Shown in pieces: positions 41,814-50,953 of a stretch of DNA of 64,000 nucleotides. Positions within the stretch are counted from its first letter, which is position 1. Every line of letters starts with the position of its first letter. The translations under genes were made by a program, and so were the position numbers. Below the pieces are notes generated by a model. That model was not told where the DNA came from and did not search any database. It saw only the letters and a program-made list of their open reading frames with translations. The stretch is from Agromyces humatus. GTDB lineage: Bacteria; Actinomycetota; Actinomycetes; Actinomycetales; Microbacteriaceae. The DNA lies in the NCBI RefSeq assembly GCF_021228295.1, contig NZ_JAJQPD010000005.1, forward strand, positions 248,001 through 312,000, written 5' to 3'.

Positions 41814-43198
41814 CGTCGTTGCACCGCCTTCGCATAGAGGTCGAGGAGCCGTGAATCGGGGTCGTAGCGCGCTTTCGCAGACCGATAGGTCGGTGCGCCG
41901 TAGAGTTCGTCGAACTCGTCACGCGAGTAGTACGCGTCGGAGTACAGCGACTTGTGCCCGTCGAGCTCGCTGACCTTGCGTTCGATCAGCCGGTTCGTCT
42001 CGCCCTCGGTCGCCCCGACCGGCACGGTCGACCAGAAGCCGACGTTGACGTAGGTGCGGTTCGGCTTCAACGGATACAGTGGCCAGCGATCGTCGTCACG
42101 AAGGCGCAGCGGGCACAACCAGATCGGCTCGATCGGCACGTTCTGGAGGAACCAGTCGACGAATTCGGCGCACCGCTCGATCGGCACCTCGACGTCTTGG
42201 ATCACGCGTTCGCGGGGTGGGCGCCCTTTGAGCTTCTCGAGGCGATCGCCGATGTCGAATCGCCGTTCGAATCGCATGAGCGTCGAGTAGGCGCTGCTGC
42301 GCCGGTAACGTCGCGGCCAGAACCGACGAACGAGCGGATGCTGCGCCCCGAACGCTTTCGAACACCAGAACCAGTCCGTGTCCCACCTCCACAGGTAGTC
42401 GTGGATGGTGACGCGGTCGTGCTGCTCGGGGTCATCGTGCTGGATCGAACGGTAGAAGATGCGCTGGCCGGTGTAGTCGCTGACGGGGCCCGGCTCGGCA
42501 GTCTGCGTGCCGACGCACAGATAGCTCTCGTCGGCGCTGAAGACCACGCCGTCGAGGTAGTCGACGGTCACTCCGTCGACGCGGCCGGTCTCGATGATGC
42601 GACCCATCGCGGCGACGAGGTCGGTGACCGCATGGAACCGCAGGTGCGTGAGCTCGACGAACGGCTCGACCGGCTCGAGTTCGATGCGCAGGCGCACCGC
42701 GTAGCCGAGCGTCCCATACGAGTTGGGGAAGGCTCGGAACAGGTCGGCGTGCTCGCTCCGCTCGTCCCGCGAGACGGTGAGCACCTCGCCGGCGCCGGTG
42801 AGGATGTCCATCTCGAGCACCGATTCGTGCGGCAGCCCGTTGCGGAACGAGGTCGACTCGATGCCGAGGCCGGTCACGGCGCCGCCGAGGGTGATGGTCT
42901 TCAGCTGCGGCACGACCAGCGGCGCCAACCCATGGGGCAGCGTCGCGGCGACGAGGTCCTCGTAGGTGCACATGCCGGCCACGTCGGCCGTGCGAGCCTC
43001 GGGGTCGACAGCGATGACGTGCGACAGCCCCGACGTGTCGAGGCCTGCGGCGCCTGTCGACGCGCGAGTTCGGAACAGGTTCGACGTCGGCTTGGCGAGT
43101 CGAACCGGCGCCGTCGGGGGAACTGCCCGATAGCTCTCGAGCAGACGCTCCACGCCGACGGCGTGAGCGGCCCGTGCGTCGGTTCGTGTGACGGACAC
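41810..43198 (-). CDS. tmsA: FAD-linked reductase, 10-methyl fatty acid synthesis
   Basis: A 462-residue flavoprotein of the DHCR24/BfaA type. The N-terminal FAD-binding domain has NLFRTRASTGAAGLDTSGL, VIAVDPEARTADVAGMCTYEDLV and LKTITLGGAVTGLGIESTSFRNGLPHE split over the PP-loop region; the rest is the substrate/cap domain ending LYAKAVQRR. In Mycobacterium and relatives this enzyme reduces the 10-methylene group with NADPH. ATG 43198. The stop overlaps the tmsB start as ATGA. Together they would introduce a mid-chain methyl branch that lowers membrane viscosity, similar in effect to unsaturation. Confidence 0.83.
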   Translation of the reverse strand: MSVTRTDARAAHAVGVERLLESYRAVPPTAPVRLAKPTSNLFRTRASTGAAGLDTSGLSHVIAVDPEARTADVAGMCTYEDLVAATLPHGLAPLVVPQLKTITLGGAVTGLGIESTSFRNGLPHESVLEMDILTGAGEVLTVSRDERSEHADLFRAFPNSYGTLGYAVRLRIELEPVEPFVELTHLRFHAVTDLVAAMGRIIETGRVDGVTVDYLDGVVFSADESYLCVGTQTAEPGPVSDYTGQRIFYRSIQHDDPEQHDRVTIHDYLWRWDTDWFWCSKAFGAQHPLVRRFWPRRYRRSSAYSTLMRFERRFDIGDRLEKLKGRPPRERVIQDVEVPIERCAEFVDWFLQNVPIEPIWLCPLRLRDDDRWPLYPLKPNRTYVNVGFWSTVPVGATEGETNRLIERKVSELDGHKSLYSDAYYSRDEFDELYGAPTYRSAKARYDPDSRLLDLYAKAVQRR

Positions 43199-43265
43199 GC
43201 CTCAACGCTAGCCCTCAGCCGCATCGGCCGCGACTGATTCGTCACGCGCGGTGCTCACGACGGCT

Positions 43266-43760
43266 TCAGCCCTGGAAGTCCTCGGGGTCGACGTCGTCGA
43301 GGAAGTGCTTGAACTCGTCGACCTTCTCTTCATCGTCGCGCAGGTCGGCCATCTCGGCGGGGATGCCCGCGTCGTCGAGCACCTCGTCGGCGACGAAGAT
43401 CGGGGCGTCGGCCCGCACGGCGAGTGCGACGGCGTCGGACGGCCGGGCGTCGAGCACCTGCGGCCCGGTGGGCGTGGTGAGGGTGAGCTCGGCGTAGAAG
43501 GTTCCGTCGTCGATTCGGGTCACCTCGACCCGATCGACTTTGGCGCCGACCGCGCCGAACAGGGTCGTGATGAGGTCATGCGACAGCGGACGCGGCGCGT
43601 GCTCGCCCTCGACCGCGATCAGAATGGACGTCGCCTCCTGCCCGCCGATCCAGATCGGGAGCACACGCCCCGCGCCCTCGTCCTGGCCGATCGGTTTCAG
43701 CAGCACGATGTGCTGCCCGGCAGGGTCGAGCGCGATCCCGAGGACGCGGACTTCGATCAT
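43266..43760 (-). CDS. Bifunctional nuclease (BFN) family protein
   Basis: A 164-residue protein of the bifunctional nuclease (DUF151) family. The core VLPIWIGGQEATSILIAVEG and the C-terminal VLDARPSDAVALAVRADAPIFVADEV are the most conserved parts. Plant and Thermotoga relatives have nuclease activity; in actinobacteria the gene usually sits near MerR/FHA or near lipid genes and its role is unclear. GGGAGG lies four bases upstream of ATG 43760. Acidic C-terminal tail (DDEEKVDEFKHFLDDVDPEDF). Confidence 0.9.
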   Translation of the reverse strand: MIEVRVLGIALDPAGQHIVLLKPIGQDEGAGRVLPIWIGGQEATSILIAVEGEHAPRPLSHDLITTLFGAVGAKVDRVEVTRIDDGTFYAELTLTTPTGPQVLDARPSDAVALAVRADAPIFVADEVLDDAGIPAEMADLRDDEEKVDEFKHFLDDVDPEDFQG

Positions 43761-43809
43761 GGCGCCTCCCGTCGAGCGATGAGCGATCGGGCGTGACACT
43801 GCCATGGTA

Positions 43810-43854
43810 CGGCCGGCGGTCCGTCGCCGCTTGGGGCGACGGACCCGCCGGCCG
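43810..43854 (-). terminator. Very strong hairpin downstream of the large M14 gene
   Basis: A 19-base stem with one bulged C: 43810-43828 pairs with 43835-43854 around a six-base loop. On the minus strand it lies about 140 bases after the M14 stop and just before the BFN gene. Confidence 0.75.
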
Positions 43855-43991
43855 ATCCACGGGGTCAGCTGTCATCAGACGGGAACGGATGAGGAACCGC
43901 CCTCCCTCCGGCGCTTCGAGCGAGAAACCCGCTGCAGCGGCCGCGGCATCCACAGGGGATCGCCGCGGCCGCCGCCCTCATCGACGTCGGA

Positions 43992-46433
43992 TCAGCGGGG
44001 GGCCATCACCGTCGTCGAGTTGTGGTTCTTCCCGTTCCCATCGGGACGGTAGTTCTTCTCGACGTTGCCCGCCGAGTCGACCGAGAACCAGTTCAGCGTC
44101 GTGCCGGCCGGCACGGTGACCACTTCGGCGCCCTCCCGGAGCCCGGCGGTGCCGTAGAGGGCCGACTCGTACGTGGGCTTGGACCCGTCGAGGGTGTAGA
44201 ACACCGCCGCCGACTCGGAGACGTCGAACGTCACGTCGACCATGCCGGCCTCGGAGCTCGCGGACGCCTTCACCGAGCTCGTCGGGCGCTGCGAGTCCTT
44301 GTCGAAGTCGTACGCCACCCGCATGAGCTCGATGAGCCCGTTGGCGAACTCCTGCGACTCGGCGTGCGCCGATGCGCCCGTCGGGTCCTCATTCTCGAAC
44401 GGCGGCTGGAACTGGGTGCCGACCTCGAAGTTCCACGCGTAGATCCCGTGCTTGTACCAGAGCATGTCGCCGGAGTTGCCGGCGGCGGAGTACAGCACAT
44501 CCGAGATCGGGCCCGTGCGTGCCGGGGTCACCGACATGCCGCGGTACCGCTTGATCTCGGTGAGGATCCTCGATGAGGCGCCCCAGAAGTAGGACTCCTC
44601 TTCGAGCGTCGGGCGCGGTGTCGAGATGCGACCGGGCGTGATGTACGCGCCGGGCGACCACATGAAGTAGTTGCCCGAGCTGTGCAGGTTCATCGCGAAC
44701 TTGATGTTGGGGTTGGCCCCCGCGATCCAGTCGATGTTCGCGCTCTCGGGCTCACTGAGCTCGGCCGGGCCCGCGTACGTGCCGCTCGTGCATGACGATG
44801 ATGCCCCGTTGTACCCGTCGAACAGGCTGTAGGTGTCGTAGTTGCGGTTGTTGTCGACACCCCAGCTCGTCCGTGCGAGGAAGTCGGCGTTGCCGCTGCG
44901 CTCGCAGTGGTTGGTCATGTTCTTGCGCTGCGACGCGAAGTCGTAGAACGAGAAGTGGCCGCCGTCGGGGTTGACCGACGGGACGATCCAGATGTCCAGG
45001 TTGTTGACCAGTCGCTTCGTGTCGGCATCCTGCGCGTAGTTGCGCAGCAGGCGCTCCGCGGACTCGACCGCCACGAGCGGCGGCACCCATTCACGGGCGT
45101 GCTCCTGGGCGTACGCGAGCACGCCGGGCTTCGAGCCGTCGCGCGTCTTGCCGATGCGGATCGCGTATACCGGGTGCGGGTCGCGCGAAACCGTCTCCGG
45201 CGCCGACAGACCGTCACTGAGCGCGGCCGACGTCGGCGCGACGACGCCCGCGCCGGCGTTCCCGCGGTACGTGTACGCGACGATCAATGCGGATGCCGCG
45301 GGCGAGGCGTTGATCGCGGCGACCACCTGTGCCGCGGTGCTCGTGACTGCGCCGCTGGCGTTCGTCGCCAGTGACACCGTGACGCTCGGGCCGTCGACGG
45401 CGACCGAGAGCGGTGCGTCCGCGACGCCGGGCGAGGTCAGCGCGACGCTGACGTCGTTGCCCCCCTCGTGCCCCCAGGCGACCGAGTCGACCGCGACGCG
45501 GCTCGCGTTGGCGGTGCCGAGCACGGCCTGCGCGTTGCGCCGGTATCCGTTGGTCTCGTTCGGCAGTTCGACGATCTCCGAGATCCCGGGGAACTCGGCC
45601 GCAAGGGCCTTGACCCGGTCGTAGAGCTCGGTCGGCGTGAGGTACGACGTGATGAAGTCGGTCTGGTAGTTCGGACCCCACGTGGCGTCGCCCTCGATCG
45701 GCAGCCAGTCGTTCACCTTGGCGGTGGCGACGTCGCCGGTCGGGCTCGTGATCTGGATCGTGTCGGGCCGGGTCTCGACGACCGCGGCACCTCGGTGGTA
45801 GAGGTACACGCTCGCGTCGACGAAGCGGCTGATGTTCTGGCTGCCGCCACTGCCGATCGCCGTACCCGCTCCGCTGTCGCGCTGCACGGTCAGCTGGGCG
45901 GAGTTGGTCTGCCCGTCGGCCCACTTGGCCTCGACCGAGAGGTACCCCACCCCGAAGGAGGTGTAGTAGTCGGCGCGGATGATCTTGACGTCGGAGACCG
46001 CGGCCGCGTCCGCAGCGGCGGCGAACTCCTCGTTCTCCTCGACCGCGGCCGCGATGGTCGCGTCGCGCTCCGCGAGCACGGCTTCGGTGTCATCCTCGTC
46101 GTGCAGGGTGTCGCCGACCGCGAACCCGCGCGCCCGCAGGGCGTCGGCCTCGCCGGCGCTGATCACCGCATGGGCGGTGATGGTCCCATCGGCGTTCAGG
46201 TGGGCGGCGTGATCGAGATCCACTCCCGTGTCGACCAGCTTGTCGAGCTCCGTGTGATCCGCGAGGTTCACCTCGACGACGCTGACCGCCTCATCGGCGT
46301 TCCGCGCGAGCTCGGGCTCCGATTCGGAACCGGCAGCCGGTCCCATCGGCGTCATCGAGGTCAGAACGAGCCCCAGGAGCGCGGCGAACGCCGCCGAGCC
46401 CCCTATGACTCTTCTTCGTTTCATCGTGTACAT
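43992..46433 (-). CDS. Large secreted M14-family zinc carboxypeptidase
   Basis: An 813-residue secreted metallopeptidase. Signal peptide (KRRRVIGGSAAFAALLGLVLTS), then a pro-domain-like region (residues about 30-250), then the M14 domain. Zinc ligands: His and Glu in QEHAREW and His in MNLHSSGN; substrate Asn/Arg in VDNNRNYD; catalytic Glu in WNFEVGTQ. The first part of the catalytic domain has an inserted Ala/Val/Ser-rich segment of about 110 residues before PVYAIRIGKTRDG. The C-terminus (AVFYTLDGSKPTYESALYG) resembles a chitobiase/beta-hexosaminidase C-terminal carbohydrate-binding-like module. GAGGAGG lies nine bases upstream of ATG 46433. It probably degrades environmental or wall-linked peptides. 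Confidence 0.87.
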   Translation of the reverse strand: MYTMKRRRVIGGSAAFAALLGLVLTSMTPMGPAAGSESEPELARNADEAVSVVEVNLADHTELDKLVDTGVDLDHAAHLNADGTITAHAVISAGEADALRARGFAVGDTLHDEDDTEAVLAERDATIAAAVEENEEFAAAADAAAVSDVKIIRADYYTSFGVGYLSVEAKWADGQTNSAQLTVQRDSGAGTAIGSGGSQNISRFVDASVYLYHRGAAVVETRPDTIQITSPTGDVATAKVNDWLPIEGDATWGPNYQTDFITSYLTPTELYDRVKALAAEFPGISEIVELPNETNGYRRNAQAVLGTANASRVAVDSVAWGHEGGNDVSVALTSPGVADAPLSVAVDGPSVTVSLATNASGAVTSTAAQVVAAINASPAASALIVAYTYRGNAGAGVVAPTSAALSDGLSAPETVSRDPHPVYAIRIGKTRDGSKPGVLAYAQEHAREWVPPLVAVESAERLLRNYAQDADTKRLVNNLDIWIVPSVNPDGGHFSFYDFASQRKNMTNHCERSGNADFLARTSWGVDNNRNYDTYSLFDGYNGASSSCTSGTYAGPAELSEPESANIDWIAGANPNIKFAMNLHSSGNYFMWSPGAYITPGRISTPRPTLEEESYFWGASSRILTEIKRYRGMSVTPARTGPISDVLYSAAGNSGDMLWYKHGIYAWNFEVGTQFQPPFENEDPTGASAHAESQEFANGLIELMRVAYDFDKDSQRPTSSVKASASSEAGMVDVTFDVSESAAVFYTLDGSKPTYESALYGTAGLREGAEVVTVPAGTTLNWFSVDSAGNVEKNYRPDGNGKNHNSTTVMAPR

Positions 46434-46882
46434 CGGGCATTTCCTCCTCGTTGCGGTGGCGCTGTCGTGCAGTCGAGCCGGAGTCATACGTGTGGAGTCA
46501 TGCAGAGAGTGGTCACTCCGACGGGGCACCGACTCGCTCCAGGTGGAGTCGGGTCGGCGCTTGCGTTCTGTCTATCGGACGGCGACTTGAAGCGTCAATA
46601 CTGCGGCGCACGCCATTCGTCCCTGCGCAGTGTGCGAAGTTGTGCCAATCGTTCGGCGTAAGCTGCAATATTCGAGACGAAACGATGCGAATGAACCGGA
46701 TGGCGCTCTCCGGAACTGGAAGCGCTGGCAGTGCGCCACGAGCGTTCGAGTTCACCGCCGGATCACGGCGCACCTGATGCATGCCGGCGTGTGCATGGGC
46801 TCGTCACGGGCAGTCGAAGTAAGCGTTTTCCCGCTTGCAGGCGAAGACGAGCCGTGTTCGGCGTGCGTCGTGGGGCGTGCGG
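46434..46882. other. Intergenic region upstream of the M14 gene
   Basis: About 450 bases without a convincing gene. It carries the promoter region of the M14 gene. GGAGTCAT occurs twice with a 14-base period (46480-46487, 46494-46501), close to the start. The remaining frames show no family features. Confidence 0.5.
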
Positions 46883-47785
46883 CTATCCGGCTGCCGCCGC
46901 GTACTCGATCGCGACGGACGCGACCTTGTCGACGTAGTCGTTGTCGTGATTGTACGAGTAGATCGCGGCTCGCCAGCCTTCAGGGGTCGTCATCGATCCC
47001 GACGCGCACAGGTACTGCGCCGCGGCCTGAGCCGCATCGTCGATCTGATTCGGGTCGGCGACCCCGTCGTCGTTCGCGTCGGTCCCCCACCGGTCCCACG
47101 TCGAGGGGATGAACTGCATCGGTCCGACCGCTCGGTCCCAGGTGGAATCACCGTCGAGGACACCACCGTCGGTGTCCCTGATCGTGGCAACCCCGTCGCC
47201 GTCGAGCGCCCGACCGATGATCGCCGGCGTCGGGTACCCGTCGTCGCCGAGCACGGAGTCGGCGTGGAACCCGTGGTCGGACTCGATCGATCCGATGGCC
47301 GCGATCGTGGTCCAGTCGACACCGCACGTCGGCTCATCCTCGGCGATCGCGACGTGCGCGAGCGCATATGCCGACAAGGCGCGCGTCGGGATGCCGGTGG
47401 CTTCGGACATGGCCGCGGTCCATGCTGGATCGACCTGCGGCAACGGCACCACCGTCGACTCGGATACCTCGGCCGGCTCCTCCTGCGTCGCCTCGAGTTG
47501 GTCGCCTGGGTTCGCCTGCTGCGTCGGTTCGATCGGCTGCACCACCGGCGGGAGCGCCACTCTCGGCCCATCGGCGACCGGTGACCCGAATCCGTCGGGG
47601 CTCGTGGCGACCCCTGCGAAGTTCACCCCGACGACCACGCCGACGATCAGTGCGATGACACCGACCACCAGGCCCGCATAGGCGGCGACGCGGCGAACGA
47701 ACTGCCAGCCCGCGGCCCGCCCGGTCGCCCGCGCGCGACGACCTTCGCCGAACTCATCGGCGGAGAAATCATCATCCCAGGACAT
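46883..47785 (-). CDS. Membrane-anchored lytic transglycosylase (SLT_2/MltB-like)
   Basis: A 300-residue type II membrane protein: short cytosolic part, transmembrane helix at about 36-58, Pro/Glu-rich stalk to about 118, then a lytic transglycosylase domain. Catalytic Glu168 is in IGSIESDHG, and GPMQFIPSTWDRWG, DPNQIDDAAQAAAQYLC and YSYNHDNDYVDKV are the other family landmarks. It cleaves the glycan strands of peptidoglycan with formation of anhydromuropeptides outside the membrane. ATG 47785 has CGATG nearby but no clear ribosome site. Confidence 0.92.
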   Translation of the reverse strand: MSWDDDFSADEFGEGRRARATGRAAGWQFVRRVAAYAGLVVGVIALIVGVVVGVNFAGVATSPDGFGSPVADGPRVALPPVVQPIEPTQQANPGDQLEATQEEPAEVSESTVVPLPQVDPAWTAAMSEATGIPTRALSAYALAHVAIAEDEPTCGVDWTTIAAIGSIESDHGFHADSVLGDDGYPTPAIIGRALDGDGVATIRDTDGGVLDGDSTWDRAVGPMQFIPSTWDRWGTDANDDGVADPNQIDDAAQAAAQYLCASGSMTTPEGWRAAIYSYNHDNDYVDKVASVAIEYAAAAG

Positions 47786-47931
47786 CGGTGAACCGCTCCG
47801 TTCGGGCTCTGGTGCGTAGGTCGCCCGCCCGGGTCGCCGTGCCCCTCGGAGGGCGCGCGACCGACCCGCCCCTACAGACTACCCGCCCCCTCGTGTACCG
47901 ACCACCCGACCGGAGACGCGCGTGCGGCTCC

Positions 47932-48333
47932 TCACGGACTGAGCAGGGCTTCGAACGGCGCGATCGTGACGATGCCGTCCACCTGGCGAGCGAGGTCCGC
48001 GTCGAGGGTCACGAAGACGTCGGCCTGCAATTCAGCCACCGCGACGAACTCGGCATTCGTCGTGTCATCCCAGTCGAGTTGCTCGGCGATCTTCCATGCG
48101 ACCGCGCGCGAGACCCGGTCACCCAGAAGTCGGACGCGCAACGTCGTGAGCCTCTCCAGCTGCTCACGGGCGTCTTCGCGGCTCAACCTTCCGTCTCGTA
48201 CCTCTCGGTAGAGGGAGGAGAGCACCCGCGAACGCAGCACGTTGGGCGCGACGAGTCGGTGACCCTCGGGCACCCTGATATCGTCACGCACCAGTCGCAG
48301 CGCCGTGAGCGCGTCGATCGCGAATCGTGTCAT
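47932..48333 (-). CDS. PIN-domain nuclease, no adjacent antitoxin
   Basis: A 133-residue PIN-like protein. The acidic set is Asp7 (FAIDALTALRL), Glu44 (LYREV), Asp90 and Glu95 (DDTTNAEF) and Asp111/Asp113 (TLDADLA), in the spacing usual for RNase toxins. GAGGAGGGG precedes ATG 48333. No small antitoxin gene lies directly upstream; the upstream neighbour is the strong hairpin after the GH3 gene. It may be an orphan toxin, or its antitoxin is elsewhere. Confidence 0.75.
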   Translation of the reverse strand: MTRFAIDALTALRLVRDDIRVPEGHRLVAPNVLRSRVLSSLYREVRDGRLSREDAREQLERLTTLRVRLLGDRVSRAVAWKIAEQLDWDDTTNAEFVAVAELQADVFVTLDADLARQVDGIVTIAPFEALLSP

Positions 48334-48386
48334 GGCCCCTCCTCGGTTTCGCCGTCTCGATGGTACGTCGACGGCATCAATGCGAA

Positions 48387-48416
48387 ACGGCGGGCCACCG
48401 TCCGGTGGCCCGCCGT
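48387..48416 (-). terminator. Intrinsic terminator after GH3 gene
   Basis: A perfect 14-base stem (48387-48400 with 48403-48416) followed on the minus strand by TTTCG. It ends the GH3 transcript 19 bases after the stop. Confidence 0.8.
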
Positions 48417-48434
48417 CTCATTGGAAGAGCAGCG

Positions 48435-50783
48435 TCACTCCTCGTAGCTGAGGCCGAAGCCGTAGGGGTAAAGTGCCCCGTCTTCGGTCTCGTCGTAGCC
48501 CGGCGTGTCGCTGTGCTGCTCGATGATCGCATCGCGGGTGCCGGCCAGCGCGAACGGCAACTTGCCCTGCGGGTTGAACTCACCCGACACGACATCCATG
48601 AGCGCCGCAGTGCTGTTGCCGAAGTTGGCGAGGATCGCACCGGCGTCACGCAGGCCGCTGGCCTCGTCGAGCACGAACGGCTGGCGGAAGTAGATGTCGA
48701 GAACGGTGTTCTCGGCACCGACCTCGGCCATGACCTCGTTCACCCGGTCGAGTGAGGGAGTGACCTCCCACGACTCGGCGTCCTTCATGCCGGTGAAGTC
48801 GAGGATGCTCGTCTCCCACGGGAAGGAACCACCGAAGCCCAGCCGGTTGTCGGTGCACGAGGTGCCGGGGGTGATGACGCACCGGTCCGACTCGCCGTAC
48901 AGGCTCTGCCCGTCGAGGCCGTCGAAGCCCTCGATGACGCTCGGGTTGATGTGCTCGGGGTTGAGACCGTACGTCGTGCTGTTGCTGACGTAGGAGCCGG
49001 TGTTCACGTTCCGCGCGGTCATCGAGACGAGCGCGACGTCGGCGTCTGCAGCAGTGCGCGACTCGGCCGGGTCGTTGCCGTCGATGACGTCGTAGCCGGC
49101 GGCCGCGACCTGGTCGGCGTCGACGTTGCCGAGCACGTACAGGGTCTCGCCGCCCTCGAGCGGGAGGACGGTGTCACCCTCGACCTCCTGGTTCTGCAGG
49201 AGGACGGTGGACTTGCGCTGCAGGTCGACGGCGGTCGCACGGTTCTCGTCGCTGCCGACCGTGGCCGTGGCGACGGCGGGGTCGACGTACGGGTCCTCGA
49301 ACAGGCCCAGCTCGAACAGCGGGGCGAGCAGTCGCTCGGCGGCGAGGTCCACGCGCTCAACGCTCACGAGGTCCTGGTCGACGAGGTCGATGATCGTCTG
49401 CACGCGGTTGAACCCGGAGAGCGTGTCGGTCCCGCTGTTGATCGCAGCTGCGACACGCTCGGGAACGGTCGCGTCTTCGAGGCCCCAGGCACGGTCGTTG
49501 ATGATGCCCGTGTCGGAGTTCACGTAGCCGGCGAAGCCCATCTGGTCGCGCAGCAGTCCGTTGACGATCTGGTCGGAGAAGGCCATGCCGACCTCGTCGT
49601 AGTCCACGCCCTCGTAGGTGACGTCGACCGGCACGCCGTAGTACGGCATGATCGACGAGACACCGGCCTCGATGGCCGCTTCGAAGGGCTTGAGGTGGTA
49701 CCCGAAGGCGTCACCGGGGTAGACCTGCGCCTTGCCGAAGGCGTAGTGCGGGTCGAAGCCGAGCTCCTGCGGGCCGCCGCCGGGGAAGTGCTTCATCGTG
49801 AGCGCGACGTCGGTCTCGGCGCTCAGGGAGTTGCCGTCCTTGCCGACCTCGCCCTGCAGCGACTTGACGAGCTGGCCCATGATGTTCGCACCCAGATCGG
49901 CGTCCTCGGTGAACGTCTCGTGCGTGCGGTACCAGCGCGGTTCGGTCGACAGGTCGGCCATGTAGCCGTACATGCCGCGGAGGCCGATCGACGACCACTC
50001 CTCGCCCATGACCTCGGCGAATTCCTCGACGACCGACATGTCGCCGTCGGTCGCCTCACCCGTGGCCAGGGCCTGCTCGCCGAGCGCGGCTGCCGCGATG
50101 CCGGCCTCCTTCGGGAACGCCGAGAAGGCGCCGGGGGCCTCGTTGATGCCGACGCGCACCTGGGCGTCGATGTGGTTGCGCGCGTTCGACTTGTAGAGCA
50201 CCGGGATTCCGAGACGGGTCACCTCGCTCAGCTCCTGCATGCTGTTGGTGAAGGTCGCGGCCTCTGCCGGCGTGATCCTCGGCGTGCCGGTGCACGTGGC
50301 CTGGTCATCGCTGGTCACCACGTTGCGGAAGATGAACCGGTGCATCTGCTGGTTGTTGATGAAGTTGAGCCCGTTGGCCGGCACCGTGCCTCGTGTGCCG
50401 TCGGGCCCACAGGCCGCGTTCACCGTGTCGATGAGCATGAGGCCGGCCTTCTCTTCGAGCGTCATCTGCTCGACGAGGTCGTCGACGCGCTGCTCGACCG
50501 GCTTGCGCCAGTCCTCATACACGTCGAGCGAGCCGTTGGCGTTCAGGTCCTTGAACTCCCGGCCCTTGACCGTGATGATCTCCTTGGCACGCGCCTCGAG
50601 TGTCGGGGGCTTTCCATGGTTGCCCTCGTTCGTGGCCGACGCGGCGGCCGCGGCCTCGTTTCCCGTGCCGGGTTGGGGTGCGGCGGCGACGGCGCCGACT
50701 CCCACTGCAAACGTGAGTGGCAATGCCACGGCGAGGCCCACGAGGCCCCGCCGTCGAATTCCACGCGAAGCTGCTCTGATCAA
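48435..50783 (-). CDS. Secreted glycoside hydrolase family 3 protein
   Basis: A 782-residue exported GH3 enzyme. A signal peptide with an Arg-rich start is followed by an EF-hand-like DLNANGSLDVYEDW before the barrel. The catalytic (alpha/beta)8 domain has MTLEEKAGLML, MKHFPGGGPQELGFDPH and the nucleophile Asp in GYVNSDTGI, where many relatives have SDW. The second domain carries STVLLQNQ and the end motif YPYGFGLSYEE, without the extra fibronectin-like domain. Activity is beta-glucosidase/xylosidase type. A LacI-like palindrome lies upstream (50922-50939), suggesting sugar control. Confidence 0.9.
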   Translation of the reverse strand: MIRAASRGIRRRGLVGLAVALPLTFAVGVGAVAAAPQPGTGNEAAAAASATNEGNHGKPPTLEARAKEIITVKGREFKDLNANGSLDVYEDWRKPVEQRVDDLVEQMTLEEKAGLMLIDTVNAACGPDGTRGTVPANGLNFINNQQMHRFIFRNVVTSDDQATCTGTPRITPAEAATFTNSMQELSEVTRLGIPVLYKSNARNHIDAQVRVGINEAPGAFSAFPKEAGIAAAALGEQALATGEATDGDMSVVEEFAEVMGEEWSSIGLRGMYGYMADLSTEPRWYRTHETFTEDADLGANIMGQLVKSLQGEVGKDGNSLSAETDVALTMKHFPGGGPQELGFDPHYAFGKAQVYPGDAFGYHLKPFEAAIEAGVSSIMPYYGVPVDVTYEGVDYDEVGMAFSDQIVNGLLRDQMGFAGYVNSDTGIINDRAWGLEDATVPERVAAAINSGTDTLSGFNRVQTIIDLVDQDLVSVERVDLAAERLLAPLFELGLFEDPYVDPAVATATVGSDENRATAVDLQRKSTVLLQNQEVEGDTVLPLEGGETLYVLGNVDADQVAAAGYDVIDGNDPAESRTAADADVALVSMTARNVNTGSYVSNSTTYGLNPEHINPSVIEGFDGLDGQSLYGESDRCVITPGTSCTDNRLGFGGSFPWETSILDFTGMKDAESWEVTPSLDRVNEVMAEVGAENTVLDIYFRQPFVLDEASGLRDAGAILANFGNSTAALMDVVSGEFNPQGKLPFALAGTRDAIIEQHSDTPGYDETEDGALYPYGFGLSYEE

Positions 50784-50921
50784 CAGTTCTCCTTTGAACA
50801 GGGTGTCGGGACACCCGCAGCCGGTCGGCTCCCCGTGCTGCTCGGATCATCCGATACGGAGCGCTCGCCGGCTCCCGGGCCGTTCCCGGGTTGAGCCAAG
50901 TGTCGGTGCGCCTCCGCCCGG

Positions 50922-50939
50922 GTGGCAAGCGGTTGCCAC
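50922..50939. promoter_or_regulatory. LacI-like operator upstream of GH3 gene
   Basis: GTGGCAA-GCGG-TTGCCAC has perfect seven-base arms and a CG-containing centre, like operators of LacI/GalR repressors that control sugar genes. It ends about 140 bases upstream of the GH3 start; no LacI gene is in the window. Confidence 0.55.
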
Positions 50940-50953
50940 GGGTTGCATCGCGG

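Noticed and set aside
46434-46882. Small genes in the region upstream of the large M14 peptidase
   Set aside because: Frames of 60-160 codons exist on both strands but lack ribosome sites, conserved composition or family features.
47932-48333. Complete toxin-antitoxin module
   Set aside because: Only the PIN protein is visible; I found no small upstream frame with ribosome site that could be its antitoxin.
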